NCBI GenBank assembly: GCA_038503035.1
Contig: JAVSML010001090.1
Span: 1-64,000, forward strand
From: Crocodylus rhombifer
Lineage: Eukaryota; Chordata; Crocodylia; Crocodylidae
DNA: 64,000 bases
Reading direction: 5' to 3'
Shown here: one piece after another, positions 8,993 to 20,535 of the stretch
Layout of the letters: every line of letters starts with the position of its first letter
Position numbering within the stretch: position 1 is the stretch's first letter
Made by a program: the position numbers and the translations under genes
The notes under the pieces: generated by a model
Database searches by the model: none
Told to the model about the DNA's origin: nothing
Seen by the model: only the letters and a program-made list of their open reading frames with translations

Positions 8993-11900
8993 AGCACTTC
9001 AAGGCTACAATCAGGAACCAGTGCTTCACTGTGCTAGGAAATGCACATGTTTAACAGAAAGACAGGTCCTGCCTCAAAGTTCTTGCAACTAAGGTCTGAG
9101 AGGAGGCAACTGGTAAATCCATCAGGCAAATAAGAACAGTGTTCACAACCCATCAGGTGACTGAGCTAAAGCTCATTGAAGTCTACAGGAGACTTAGACA
9201 CTGTCTACTGTTTTGTAGGTCATGTGGCAGATGTGAATTTTAAGGTTACAGCTGAGTAAGGATATGAAGTTTTGCTTATCGTTACTTGGAACTTCTAAAG
9301 ATGAGGGGTAGCAAGAAAGAGAACAAAGATGCTTGCAGGAAAATGTCCCTAATGGGAACTACGGGAAATAGTCATTGATGGAACTGAAGAAAAATTAATA
9401 AAATGTTACATATGCAATATGCATGTAGATATTTTATTTATCTACTAATACTGTAAGAGAGGCATTCTTTCTGAAGTTTTGTATTTGGTGAAAAATGATA
9501 TGGAAAACACAGGTTAGAAATATATATTTTTTCTTTTTTCTAAATTGGTTATATTTTAATAATTTTTTTCTTTTCAGTCATACTTTTTGTTATATTTTCA
9601 TTTAAATCATCGTCCTATTTTTGTTAAAGTGGATGTTCTGTGCTTGTTTTTAGTTTTTGATCTGTTGGTGGAATTTGACATTTTTAACCTGGAAAAGAAA
9701 ATGCCTCTAAGAAATTTGTTGCTTTATATATTTATTTGTGCTGAAAAAGATTAGTTTCTTTTTCATTAACTTCCTTAATGTAAGAGCAACACAAATGGGA
9801 ACAAAAAATTGGTGAGTTACCTGTGGCATGAATGCCACCTTCCAAAATATAAACTTTTATTCAAAATAACAGAAATGTTTTGACCTGACTATACTAATGA
9901 ATGAGGATTTGAAATTTGAAGTCAATGGGATTTGTACTCCTTTTGGTGCCTTAAAAACAACATAGAAAAGTATCCAAATATGGATTTAAGATGAATTTCA
10001 AACACCACTTTTAAAAAAAATTTCAATACACTAGTAAAAAATATTTTTTTCTTAATGGCTGAAACTTTTGATAGCTTTTCATTAAGAATGCTGAAACACT
10101 TTTCTTTTAATAAAATTTCATAGCACTGAAAGAGAAGGTTCTAACAAAAATGTCATTGTATTCCTGTTATTACCACAAAGTTATTACACTGTGGGTGCAA
10201 TTACACATGCAATTAATTCAAAGCAATAAATTCTGGAGCAGTTTGAGCTGGAGGAAACTACTCCCAGGTGCAGTGTCTACAAGTGTGCCTGTGACAGTAG
10301 CAATTTGAGCTTAGTTGGAGTAGGCCTTGACAGACATGAGGCACAAGGGTTCAGCCCTGGGCTCCAGGTGGCAATGTTGGATGGTTCAGGGGCTGGCTAG
10401 GGCATGAGAATGCTGAAAGTGTGGAGATATGTGGCTAGGCTGCAGGCAGGAGTCTTGTACCCTGCTCCTTGGGCTGACCAAGAACAATCTATGCCATCAG
10501 TCAGCATCTACATATGCCTTTAGTCGCAATTACTTACTCCACCATAAGATATTACTGCCCCCAACAGTATTATCTTACACTGGTGTAAATTAGTTTACTG
10601 TGGCCTAATACTGTTGGGAAAAGATTGAAATAATTACCACTCCACTGCTGCAGAACAAGTTCACAGGCTAAAGGAATCCAGGAAGCAGAAAATAAATAGA
10701 CTGACTGAGAATGCAAACATCTTGGTCCCACACATATAGTGTGAAAAGCACCCAAAGTCAGGAATAAACATGCACAATCTGTAAGCAATGATGAAAGGTG
10801 GTACAGGAAACTGAACCATGTTATGCTCTAATGCTGAATCTATCCCAGCAAATAAAAAAGCAGAAGTGCACGCAATGATTGTTTATCTAGAGACTTCCAG
10901 CTAATAAGAATGTTTCTGGTATGACTAGCAGAACTAGACTACCTTCACTGTAGGAGATGGCTCATTCACCTATCATTTGTAACTATGTGAACAGCATGTT
11001 GTTGAACTATGTCAACAACCAAATTAATTCCAGGAAGGATATGATAATACACTGGAGCACTGAGGAGCAGCAATTTTGAACTGGAGAAATATGGCTAAAT
11101 GCTGGTATTGTACGGTGATACCATTCTTAGGCCAATGGGACAATGTAAGCTGCCTATAAGAAGTCCATAAAACAAAAGTAATTATAATTATAATTGACTT
11201 GCAAGAGTGGCACCTTTTGTTGCACAGCAGGCACTGTAGACCATGTATTTAATAACATTTGAGAGCTTTTAATGTATGAAGGAGAAGGGAAAAATTTCAT
11301 TGCAGGCTACATCCAGCATTCTACCAGACTATGGCCTTATTTCATAAAAATGAATATCTAAATGTCAAGTTGAAATTAGAAATAGATACCGTTATTGGAG
11401 ACTACTGGAATACAGAGCTCCATTATCCTTAGGGGAGCCTCTGAAGACAGGGCTAGCAAGTCAACAAAGAAAAAACACATCACATTTGTTGAAATTAGCA
11501 GAGAGTGGATCCACTGCCTACAGTGGTAAGAAAACCTCAGATAAATTAAAATCAGCCTTGATCAAAAACACTGGTCCAAGCTTTGAACTCCAACAATTAT
11601 GAACAACTGCGGACATGCTAACTGAATGTATCCAGGGTGAAAAAAATCATTTTTCTTATGTTCCCAAGAGTGGGTTAGATGAACCATTTGGACAACCTTT
11701 GACAAAGATATTTTGGCAGATAACACCAGTTATGAAAGCCTAGATGAACAGTCCATCCTGAAAGTGTTTTTATCTTAACTGCAGCAGACATTAAATGGAC
11801 TCCCCAGCAACAAGTAAGTAGTTGATGAAACTCTCCTTGTAGGGAACAATATATCAAGGAAGAAGAAACTTGAAAGAAGGATGTCACCTGTGTTGGGGTT

Positions 11901-12109
11901 GTCATAGTGTAATCAGTGACGAAAATGAAAATCCCCTACAACAGCTGTGTGTCTAGTTGACTTGTTTTTGTTTTTGAAAGATCCCAAGTGGAATCTGAAA
12001 AACTAACTGTTAACTCGTGAAAGCAGGGATTACCACTATCTTTCCATAAGAAGTCAATGAGATAATTAATGCATTATTATGTTGCAGAAGAATGGTCAGA
12101 AACAAAAGA
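8993..12109. other. Long AT-rich stretch without genes
   Basis: No coherent coding region. The part from about 10790 on may include further decayed Ty3/gypsy sequence upstream of the RNase H remnant, but I could not align it to gag or reverse transcriptase. At 10192 a GTGGGTGCAATTACACATGC block weakly resembles the family T terminus. Confidence 0.4.
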
Positions 12110-12570
12110 ACCAGCAGTTGATAGAATAAAAATGATTATAAATGAAGCTGTATTCCTAAGCTATTCCAATCCTGAAGAAATGTTAGAGTTACTGTGTGAT
12201 GCCTCAGGAGGCCTATGAGTAGTACTGATGAAAAGCCAGCAGCCTGTAACTTATGCTAGTTGAACCCTGACAGATATAGAAAGGGCTGCTCAGATGTAAA
12301 AGCTGCTACTAGCTGTGCTCTTCGGAATGGAACGATTTTATCAGTTTACCTTTGGGCACAAGGTGAATATGCAGTCTGGTCACAAGCCATTAGAAAACAT
12401 TATGAAGAAGCCACGACCAAGTGCACCCATGCTAATACAACATATGTTACTGAGACTCTACAAGTAGAAGGTGAAGATACCTTACTGCACAGTTAAGTCA
12501 TTGCTGGCAGCAGATGCACTAAATTTGGACATGCCTTCCAGAGCACAAGAGAGCTCTGTGGCATTTCTGG
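12110..12570 (+). pseudogene. Ty3/gypsy pol fossil, RNase H region
   Basis: Reading across several frames gives PAVDRIKMIIN, then CDASGGL, QPVTYAS, LTDIERA, LFGMERFYQFTFG, HKPLENIMKK and a final AADALN. This matches in order the end of the reverse transcriptase and the RNase H domain of Ty3/gypsy polyproteins (CDAS, TYASR, ERFHQY, DHKPLE, ADALSR). Multiple stops and indels show great age. It is not the same copy or lineage as the element at 37-41.7 kb. No LTR or integrase could be linked to it. Confidence 0.75.
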
Positions 12571-13435
12571 TTCAAAGATCCAGGCAATCCAACAAAGGCC
12601 TAAAGAGAGTAGGAGCCACTACAAGCACTGAAATAATCATTCTTCAGATATGAACAGATTGAAAAAAACAAGTGTAAGGAAGGATAAGACTTCAGTAAGT
12701 TTGCTGAAGTTTTCCAATCTTGTCAGGCTGCAAAAATTTTAGGAATTAGAGAGGTAGAAAGATAAGTAGAGCTTACGATGGTTGATAATGGAAGGGGAAA
12801 CATAAATGTCTATTCAGTTTTCATTCACACAGAAAGGTTATGAGTTATTATCAATCATCAAGTACATAGCCTGACTTTCTAAGAAGACACTGTGATATTG
12901 TCATTGTAGAAGGTTTGGAAGATAAAAGCCACCATGTCAATTGGTAGTTGCATTTTTTTTGATAAATGCCAAGCCAGTTTATCCTCTCCCCAATAAGACC
13001 TGCTGAACATTGGGCTGATTTTAACAAAATGAGAGATTTAAACTGGTAGGTTACATAATTGGTAAAATAGGTGAAGCAAAACATTCATTTTTAAAATATT
13101 AACATGCCCCCACAAGGATATTGTCAAACTGCTATATTTTTGTTCAGATCCTGCAATATAACATTGAAAATGTTCTGAAAGTTTCGGCAGACAATAACAT
13201 TAATATTTTGGGATATTTTAAAATCCAGATAAATGATTTGTTCTGATTGACACTGAAACTACCATTTACTAAACATATGCTTTGTGGTATACTTATTTAG
13301 TCAAAGTAAATCAGATTAAGTCCAGTTAATAAGCAGCTAGATTGCTGAAATTGCTGATTAATGATACCTAAGGAACTAATCACTTAGGCTATGACAGAAG
13401 TATTATGATCTATATACAACAGGATTTTGGGATCA
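12571..13435. other. AT-rich intergenic, nothing recognised
   Basis: No domain, repeat terminus or RNA structure recognised. Confidence 0.5.
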
Positions 13436-15331
13436 CTGGGTATGTCTACATGAGATGTTTTACTGCACAGTAGACTAACCTACTGTGTAGTAAAGCATTA
13501 CCATCTACACGTGCATACCTTTTATTGCACAGTAAATTAGTCTACTGTGCCATTAGCTACTACCTATAAATACAGGTAGTTAATGGCACAGTAGATATTG
13601 TCCAGTAACGTATGTGTAGATACTGACTGGAAGCAACTTTGCTCCCAGTTAGCTCTAATACCAGGGGGCCACAAGGGATGGGGAACTCCTCTGGACCTGG
13701 CACTGCTCAGCACCCAGGAGCACCTGCTTACCCAGGGAGGGTATGCACATAACCACAGCACTTCACTTGTAAATAGTTCACACAGGGAAGGGTGTGATTT
13801 ATGAGTAGTGAGTGGGGTAAGCAGTGGAGGGGCTCTGGTGTTGGGGTGGGGAGACAAGCTCTGTTGTTGGGGAGGGAGGTGTGAGGGTTTCTGTTTGTTG
13901 TGATGGCAATAAAGTACAGGTTTCCCTCTAATTATGCGGTACATGCGTTCCTGGAGAATGGTGCATAAATTGAATTTGCATAAACCAAATCCACTTTACA
14001 ATATAACAAATAGGGATAAGTCCCCATGGTGATGAGGGAGAGACTGAGTGAGGCTGGGACTAGGGAAGGGGTGGGGGAGGGGTAGCAAAACAGGGGGAAC
14101 AGAGTAGCACTTACCCCAGCCCTGGCTGCAGCAGCCCCAGGAGCAGCTGGCACCAGCTGCCTGCAGCCACTAGGCTGCACCCTGCTCCACCTGTCCTGCT
14201 GCACCTGAGCTGTACTTGTTCCCACTCACCTCTGCTCCTGGGCTGTGCTGTGCCCTGGTGCAGGCAGCTGGTTTTGGCTGCTCCTGGGGTTGCTTCAGCA
14301 GTGCCTGGGGTTTGCGTGGGTTAGCGGAGCCCCAGGAAGCATAGGGCGCAGCACTCACCCCAGCCCTGGACAGCCCAAGGTTCTGTCTGTCCATCATCCT
14401 CACCCATGCTTGACCAGCCCCAGAAGCAGCTGACACCAACTGCCTGTATTATGGCATGGCGCAGCTCAGGGGCAGAATTGAGTGGGGTTGAGTAGGGCCC
14501 AGACATGGGGGAACAAGTGGAGCAGGGTGCAGCTCAGCATCTGCAGGTAGCTGGTGCCAGCCACTCCCAGGGCCTCTGTAGCTGGGGCTGGGGTGAGTGG
14601 GGCCATGGCCCTTTCCCCTTCCCCCACAGACTTGCTTGGGTAGAAGGGGGGGGGGCGCATCTATGCTGATTGCATAAGGGCGAATTGACATCACATATAT
14701 AATGAATTATTTTGAGGGAAACATGAATTTTTCTGAGAACTGTCTGCAGTGATTGGGGTGCTGGGGGTATGCAGTGGAGTGGGATGGTGGGTGGCTGTCC
14801 TGGCAAGTTACAATGGGGAATGTGGGAGGAGGTGGTCAGCCAGCACCTCTCACACTCAATGCCCTGGCCCTTGCTGGCAGGTATGTGGCTTGTCTGGGGC
14901 CTTGGCAGTGGGTGCCCAGTGGAGCTGTAAGGGCCAGCACCATGGCCAGCAGGATCCCAGGGAGCTGGGCATCATGGGCAGGGGCAGAGGCAGCGGCAGC
15001 CATGGTACAGGGAGGCAGAAGCTGTACCAAGAAAGTTGCTGCATACTGGCCCCAGCCTCGCAAGTTGCTTCTGGCCAGAAAATTGGCTGGCCAGGGAGCA
15101 GGAAGTAGGGCTGCTTTGAAAAGATGGCTTTCAGTTTCTGGCAGGTGCAGCTGGAGTCTTAAGCTCCCCCTGGCGATGGCATGAGCCCACTGCAAGGCTG
15201 CAGGAAGTGGGAGCAGCAAATCTGCTTCCGTGTCCCTGCATGTGTAGATGCCGGCCTGGAAGCATGTAATCATGAGTAGCTTATTTGCAAGTAAGCTGGT
15301 CCTGGATCAAATGAATGTGTAGATATAACTG
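13436..15331. mobile_element. MITE family T, large copy with nested insertion
   Basis: The left end is TGGGTATGTCTACATGAG and the probable right end is AATGTGTAGATATAACTGGG, which are imperfect inverted repeats. A hairpin close to the left end has arms TTTACTGCACAGTAG and CTACTGTGTAGTAAA at about 13460-13496. The interior is interrupted by a Tigger-like element at 13917-14725. The pairing of the two ends across the nested element is inference. Confidence 0.5.
13917..14725. mobile_element. Tigger/mariner-like non-autonomous DNA transposon
   Basis: The ends CAGGTTTCCCTCTAATTATG and, inverted, CATGTTTCCCTCAAAATAAT form terminal inverted repeats. A TA dinucleotide lies directly before the left end (13915-13916) and AA after the right end, consistent with a decayed TA target duplication of Tc1/mariner-type insertion. 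The interior is GC-rich with no transposase. It is nested in the family T element. Confidence 0.65.
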
Positions 15332-15337
15332 GGGGGG

Positions 15338-15583
15338 CGTGGGGTGTCTACATGAGACGCTAACTGCAAAGCAGCCTAATAACACTGTACAGTAATGTGC
15401 AGGGCAAAAATCATGTTAATACACTACTGCACAGTAGTATTAGGCTACTGCACAGTTAGCATCACTAAAAGCTGTGCACTGGTGCTACAGCACAATAGTG
15501 CCCATTACTGTGTATTTTTAGTACAACTGCTAAATTTAATGCACAGGAACTACGATACATTCATGAATGTGTAGACGCACCCA
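15338..15583. mobile_element. MITE family T, short complete copy
   Basis: It begins GGGGTGTCTACATGAGACG and ends TGAATGTGTAGACGCACCC, an imperfect terminal inverted repeat. The interior holds repeated TACTGCACAGTA words and the fragment TATTAGGCTACTGCACAG. It lies immediately between two other family copies. Confidence 0.7.
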
Positions 15584-16799
15584 GTGGGCGCGTCTACAAA
15601 TGTATTTGATTAGAACTCAGTTTACTTGTGAGTAAATGCTCCTGGGCAGACAGCTACACATGCAGGAATGTGGAAGCAGATTTGCTGCTCCTAGCAGCTG
15701 ACTGCTCCCACTTCCTGCGGCCCTGCAATGGGCCCGTTTTACCACAAAGGGAAGCTGGAGGGATGCTAGTCCAGGGGCCGGCAGGGAGCTTCAAGCCAGG
15801 AGATAGTTGTCCCCTGGCCACTGTTTCCTGGCCTTGAAAGGCTGCCTGCTTCCTCAGTGGAAATTATATCCCCCCACCCCAGCAGCAGGGGACTTCCAGT
15901 CCCAGCTTCCTGATTGGGGCAGGGGACTTGGAAAGAGCTGCAGGGAAATGACAGGTCCTAGCTGCCTGCCCTGATCCACCAGTGAGGTAAGGGCTCACCA
16001 CTAGCTACCCCGCAGGCAGATGTAGCAAGGGCCGTAGACCTGCCTCACCCCTGCTGCTCTTTCCAAGCTGTCATCTTGATTGGGGCGCAGGCCTGGGACC
16101 TGTCCCTGATTGGGACAGATCCCAGCCCCTGCTTTGCAATCATGGGGTGGGGGCTGGAAAGCTGGTTTCTGCTCAGCTCTGCAGTCTTGGGGCTTGGGCT
16201 GGGAGATCTTTATCTCCCAGCCTGAGATCTGCAGTCACATAGCTTGGGCTGGGAGATCCGTATCTCCCAGCATCAGCTCTATGGTTGTGGAGCCAGTGCT
16301 CAGCAATTCTTATCTCCCAGCCTGAGTCCCCTGACTATGCAGCTAAGGATGGGAGATAAAGATCTCTCAGCCTCTCAGTCCCTGATAATAATGGTGAAGT
16401 GGGGGAATCTCTCAACCTCTGCTCCCTGATCTAGATCAAGTATTAGGGGGCTTGGAGCTCCTTGTTGCCAGGGCAGGGGGGCATAGTCCCTGTCTGGGCT
16501 CCAGTAGTGGAGCCCGCCCCAACAGCAGCAGTTCCTGGGGGCAGGGAGCAATCTCCCCCCACTGCCCCACCCTGGTGGCTGGGTGACTGGGAGGATATTG
16601 GCTCTTGGCAGGTGTCTATATATCTGCTCATGAGTAACTGCTCATGAGTAATTTTTTTACTTGCACTAGCAGGTAGCAAATTTACTCATGATTAGCTAGG
16701 TTTACTATGCAGTAAGTATGTGCACGTTTGATGCATATGCTTACTGCACAGTAAACTATGGTATTTTGCAGTAAATCATCTTGTGTACATGCGCCCAGT
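15582..16799. mobile_element. MITE family T, 1.2-kb copy
   Basis: It begins AGTGGGCGCGTCTACAAATG and ends CTTGTGTACATGCGCCCAGT, forming an inverted repeat. Subterminal TTTACTCATGA and TTTACTGTGCAG/CTGCACAGTAAA words recur at the right side (16680-16770). The interior (15700-16600) is GC-rich with repeated TCTCCCAGCCTGAG units and no transposase frame. It probably moves using a transposase supplied elsewhere. Confidence 0.7.
16190..16430. repeat. Degenerate internal tandem repeat (~60 bp units)
   Basis: Words such as GGGCTGGGAGATC and TATCTCCCAGC recur about every 55-65 bp inside the MITE interior, giving four diverged units. Confidence 0.6.
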
Positions 16800-17089
16800 A
16801 TCTACAATCTTAGTGCCTTTATTTCACCCTTATTCCTTACCGCTAAAACCAATAGTTCCAATGCTAAATCAATTGGAATGGGAGAGAATTGTCAACCTTA
16901 CTGAGTCACTCTTTCTAAGGGAAATAGGTCAGATAGCATATTATTGGTCACAACTCTTTAAGTTGGATTTGCATATAACAATTGTATCCACCTTATGAAT
17001 TGTTTACCAAAGCCCATCTTTTGTAATATACAAAAAAATATACCTTCACATGGTCTTTTATGTATCATGCTAAAAGAGCCATAAGGTCT
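16800..17089. other. Spacer, nothing recognised
   Basis: Short AT-rich stretch between the MITE and PLE tails, with no features seen. Confidence 0.4.
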
Positions 17090-17362
17090 TGGTTCAGAAG
17101 TGATGTCTTTTATTAGACCAGCTAAATAGCAGCAAGAAAATGTCTGTCTTTGCTAGCTTTTGCCCACCATATCCTTCATCAGGCTGAGGAGGACTTTTAA
17201 GATTGTTGCTTTCTCTTCAGTCTGATGAAGGGTGTGTGCACCCAAAATCTTGCAAAGAAAAAAATATTTTTGCCATTATGTAGTTGGTATAATAAAAGAT
17301 AGCACCTCTGAACCAGGAGCTTTGTGTATCTCTCTTTTCTCAGACCAACATGGCTTCAAAAT
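17090..17362. mobile_element. PLE 3' tails in a head-to-head palindrome
   Basis: The left arm (about 17090-17194, minus sense) and right arm (about 17211-17315, plus sense) both carry the PLE tail order: CTGATGAAGG, AGCTAGCAAAG or equivalent, TTAGCTGGTCTAATAAAAG. The outer edges mirror each other (GGTTCAGAAGTG and CACCTCTGAACC). The plus arm continues to 17362 with TCTCAGACCAACATGGCTTC, the same terminal block as at 7160. The junction centre is near 17202. Confidence 0.75.
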
Positions 17363-17599
17363 AGGTCCCTGAAACATGAAAGATCTCATATTTTACTCAT
17401 TTGGAAAAATAAACCTAATTGCTAAACCAGAAAGAAATATTTTTTTCACCTCCTTGGCTGTCTCTGACTTTGGATACCTCCAGGGAAGAAGGCAGCCTAA
17501 TTGCACATCACAGAGCAACACTCTCACAAAAGGACTCAGATTCCCTGGAGCATACACTTCCAGCTTCTATCTCCCTGTGTAAAATGAAGTTTATTTTCT

Positions 17600-17790
17600 A
17601 CCTAGGAGGACTTTTACTATCTTTGATTTCTCCTTTCTCCTGATGAAGACTGTGTGCACCTAGCATCTTGCAAATAAAGACTTTTTGCTACTATTTAGTT
17701 GGTTTAGTAAAAGATACCTCCAAACCAAAAGCTTTGTGTGTCTCTTTTTTTTTCTCAGGCCAACATGGATACAAAATAGATTCCTAAAAG
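17600..17790 (+). mobile_element. PLE 3' tail, additional copy
   Basis: It repeats the right arm of the palindrome: CTGATGAAGACTGTGTGCACC, TATTTAGTTGGTTTAGTAAA, AAGCTTTGTGTGTCTC and CTCAGGCCAACATGGATACA. It looks like a partial duplication of 17211-17362. Confidence 0.7.
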
Positions 17791-18729
17791 AGCCACAAGA
17801 ACTTTTAAAGTTTGCACTGCTGCTCCTATATCAGCAACCCGATGTACAGTATTTGAACTGTGCCTTTTTTGATAAACCCCACTTTATTTTCTAATTAACT
17901 TTATTCCAGCCTATTCCAATCCGTGTGAAAAAGTTTTGGCTAGGATTTTGGTTTTAATCCATTACAGAAATTGATCTATAGTTAGAACAATTCATGGAAT
18001 CCTTGCCTGATTTAGGGATTACAGAAATAGCAGCTGCATGTAAAGTGGTTGGTAATGTAATGATAACAACATATTAGCACTTTACTTCTATCCCTCTCTC
18101 TTCCCTCCTCCTTTTCCTTTTCCTTTTTCTCTGTATTATTTATTGTGACAGATGTCACAATAAAGGTCACAGTTCAGGGAGGAAAGGTTTGGAGGGTTCA
18201 TAAGGAAATCAATTTGTTAGAACATGGCCTGTGCAGTTCTATCACAACTTTTAACTGTTCTACTGAGACAGAACTAGTTTCACAATCCTGTAATCTCCTC
18301 ATGTTGTTATCTAATGTGGTACATGAAATGTTAGGTAGTTATTGGGGTGGAGTATATTTTTAATTATATTAAGAAACATGGTTACTTTGTCTCATTACCT
18401 TTTCATGTGTTGATGGGCTTGTTATATGCCACTCTGAACTTAGGGTTTGGTTTTGTACTGATGATGTCATCGTGACAAAACGGCCATTCCTTAAGCCTCC
18501 ATGGAGGAGGTGAAGACAATTTTCTGCTTTCAGCTTAGCTCATGTATATCTTGAATATTATTAGCCAGTGATATTCTGGTGCTCTTTAAAAGCTACAGAT
18601 TAAGGATGTTTACACACATGCTTCAGGTCGGGGGTGGGGGGGGGAGAAGGGGGAGTTGGGAGGTGGGAGAGAGGGGAAGGGGCACTTCAATTAGTCTCTC
18701 TCAAAGCCACTTTAATTCAAGCACCTGGA
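17791..18729. other. Intergenic, nothing recognised
   Basis: AT-rich DNA with a purine-rich stretch (runs of G) at about 18626-18682 that could form G-rich structures. No coherent coding. Confidence 0.4.
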
Positions 18730-18866
18730 CCATCTTGTGTATCAGTGTCCCTACGCTTCAAAATGGCAGAAGGGGCACTTGATCTAAAGTTTGTCAAATG
18801 AGCTTTAGATAATGCACACTGCACTGCTATTTTGAAGTGCAGGGACACTGATATACAAGATGCTGG
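18730..18866. repeat. Long hairpin, ~40-bp inverted repeat
   Basis: The left arm 18730-18768 (ATCTTGTGTATCAGTGTCCC start) pairs with the right arm 18825-18866 (ending GGGACACTGATATACAAGAT). The loop holds a second inverted pair (ATCTAAAG / CTTTAGAT). A further short palindrome GCAGACTCAATTAATCGAGT lies just outside at about 18898. It has the form of a MITE, but no duplication was found. Confidence 0.7.
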
Positions 18867-19854
18867 TGGCTGCTGGAGTGGTAATGACCACTCTGCAGCA
18901 GACTCAATTAATCGAGTCTGCTCTGATGTGCTGTAATAACAGTGTATTGGAGCAGCCTCCCTTCTCATGTATCGGCACCCTAAGAGACTGGAGTGATTTA
19001 AGCCCCATCAAAAAGAATGACTATGACTGCAATTCTGAATGAATTTTCTTGAAATAACTACCTCTCATAAAGTGTCATCTGAAAGAGGTGGGCTTGGCAG
19101 GTTTTTCAGGAGTTGTACTGGTGGTTGAATGGCACAATTTGATTTATGTCTCCTTACTATTACTAATAAAAGGCAAAAATAGAAGAGTCATATGCCTGAT
19201 CATTTGGTGGTCCTGAGGGGCAAAACTTCAAATTCTGTTACATATGTATAGACTACTTACTGTGGTTAAAGAAGATGGATGAGATAATGGGGTAATCTAA
19301 AAGGAAGATCAGAGCTTCCTCTTTGGCAGGCTCTATACGTGTCTTATATCAGGACATCTGTGTAGTCAGCAAAACTTCAAATTATTGAATTGCTATCAAA
19401 AAATCTTAAATCTGCTATTTAACCATCATATAATGAAATATACAAGAAATTAATTTATTGGGTTTGTCAAAGATGTTTTTGTCCCAATGACTGATAGAGT
19501 AATCATTTACTTTTGTCTGCTAAGTTTTGTCTTGAAGTGTCTGGATCAATTATTAACCTACACTTGTGGCTTAGCAGACGCAGAAAGAAAGGCTGAAGCA
19601 TACTCTGATAATGTGCTTCAGCTGCTCTCCATGTGATTCTTTTTTAGAATTTCAGCCAGTCACTAGTTTAATTAAAATTAATCTAGTCCTGTATTTATTA
19701 ATTCAGCACCTATTGCTTCAGCAACAAGTTGCTGTTAAAAAATGGCTGTAAATCATACAAACAATGAACTACTGCCACCATTCCAGAGTGTTCTCATATA
19801 TAGATAAAGAACAAACAAACAAAATTAAAATGAAATCAAATAAAGATAGCTTGC
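18867..19854. other. AT-rich intergenic, nothing recognised
   Basis: No coherent frame and no recognisable repeat apart from the short palindrome at about 18898. Confidence 0.45.
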
Positions 19855-20535
19855 TACCAAGTCCCAAGGATCGTTAACTGAAGGCCTCTCTGCACATGCA
19901 GGTAAAGACATGATTGGATCTAATACATGATCCACACAATTACATCTCCTGTTATTCCAGATGTCCATGGCAGGAGGTGCTATTGTGGGATCATGCATTA
20001 GATACCATTGTACCTTCATGCCGGTGAAGGGGGAGCCTAATCCNNNNNNNNNNATTAGATACCATTGTACCTTCATGCCGGTGAAGGGGGAGCCTAATCC
20101 TGAGCTCCTCTGCTTTGGCAAGAAGCATGCTCCCTTTGCTGAGGGGACTCCCAGCTGCCAGGTCACATGCCGCTGGGACCAAGAATCCCATACGTGACAG
20201 GGCTCTTTTCCTAGCAGATGTGGGTGTTCCTAGCTGTGTATGTGGGCTAAGGGATTTTACCTCTCCCCTTGAGCCTTGGAGATTTTAGCTGCCACAATCC
20301 CATTGACCCAGGGTTTCATGTGGGGTATGGTGCACTACTCCTGGGAGCCCTATTAGCTGTGGGGGAGCCCCTGCTACATGTGCAAATGTAAAGCTCAATA
20401 GCAACCAGCTATAAAGTTAGTACATATTTTCAAGGTCTAGCTTTATAGCTGTTTGGAGCTTTTTATGGTGATGAGTGGCTTGCAGGTGTAGCTGGTCTAA
20501 AGGTAACAGTGCAATTAATCAGTTAATTGTGTGAT
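19855..20535. repeat. Dispersed repeat family B, copy 1 (split by gap)
   Basis: It shares with 25780-26345 (opposite orientation) the blocks TTTCAAGGTCTAGCTTTATAGC, GGTCTAAAG and a terminus near GTGCAATTAATCAGTTAATTG, and with 30175-30475 the block around GATCTAATGCATGATC. The assembly gap falls inside this copy. No protein, no class assigned. Confidence 0.6.
19997..20100. other. Assembly gap with 47-bp duplicated flanks
   Basis: Ten Ns (20044-20053) lie between two identical 47-bp copies, 19997-20043 and 20054-20100, each starting ATTAGATACCATTG and ending GGAGCCTAATCC. Identity up to the gap edge indicates two contigs that overlap but were not merged; the second copy is most likely an artefact. 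Confidence 0.9.

Noticed and set aside
19961..20197. Repeat of a peptide motif across the N gap
   Set aside because: It comes from the duplicated 47-bp contig ends and is an assembly artefact.
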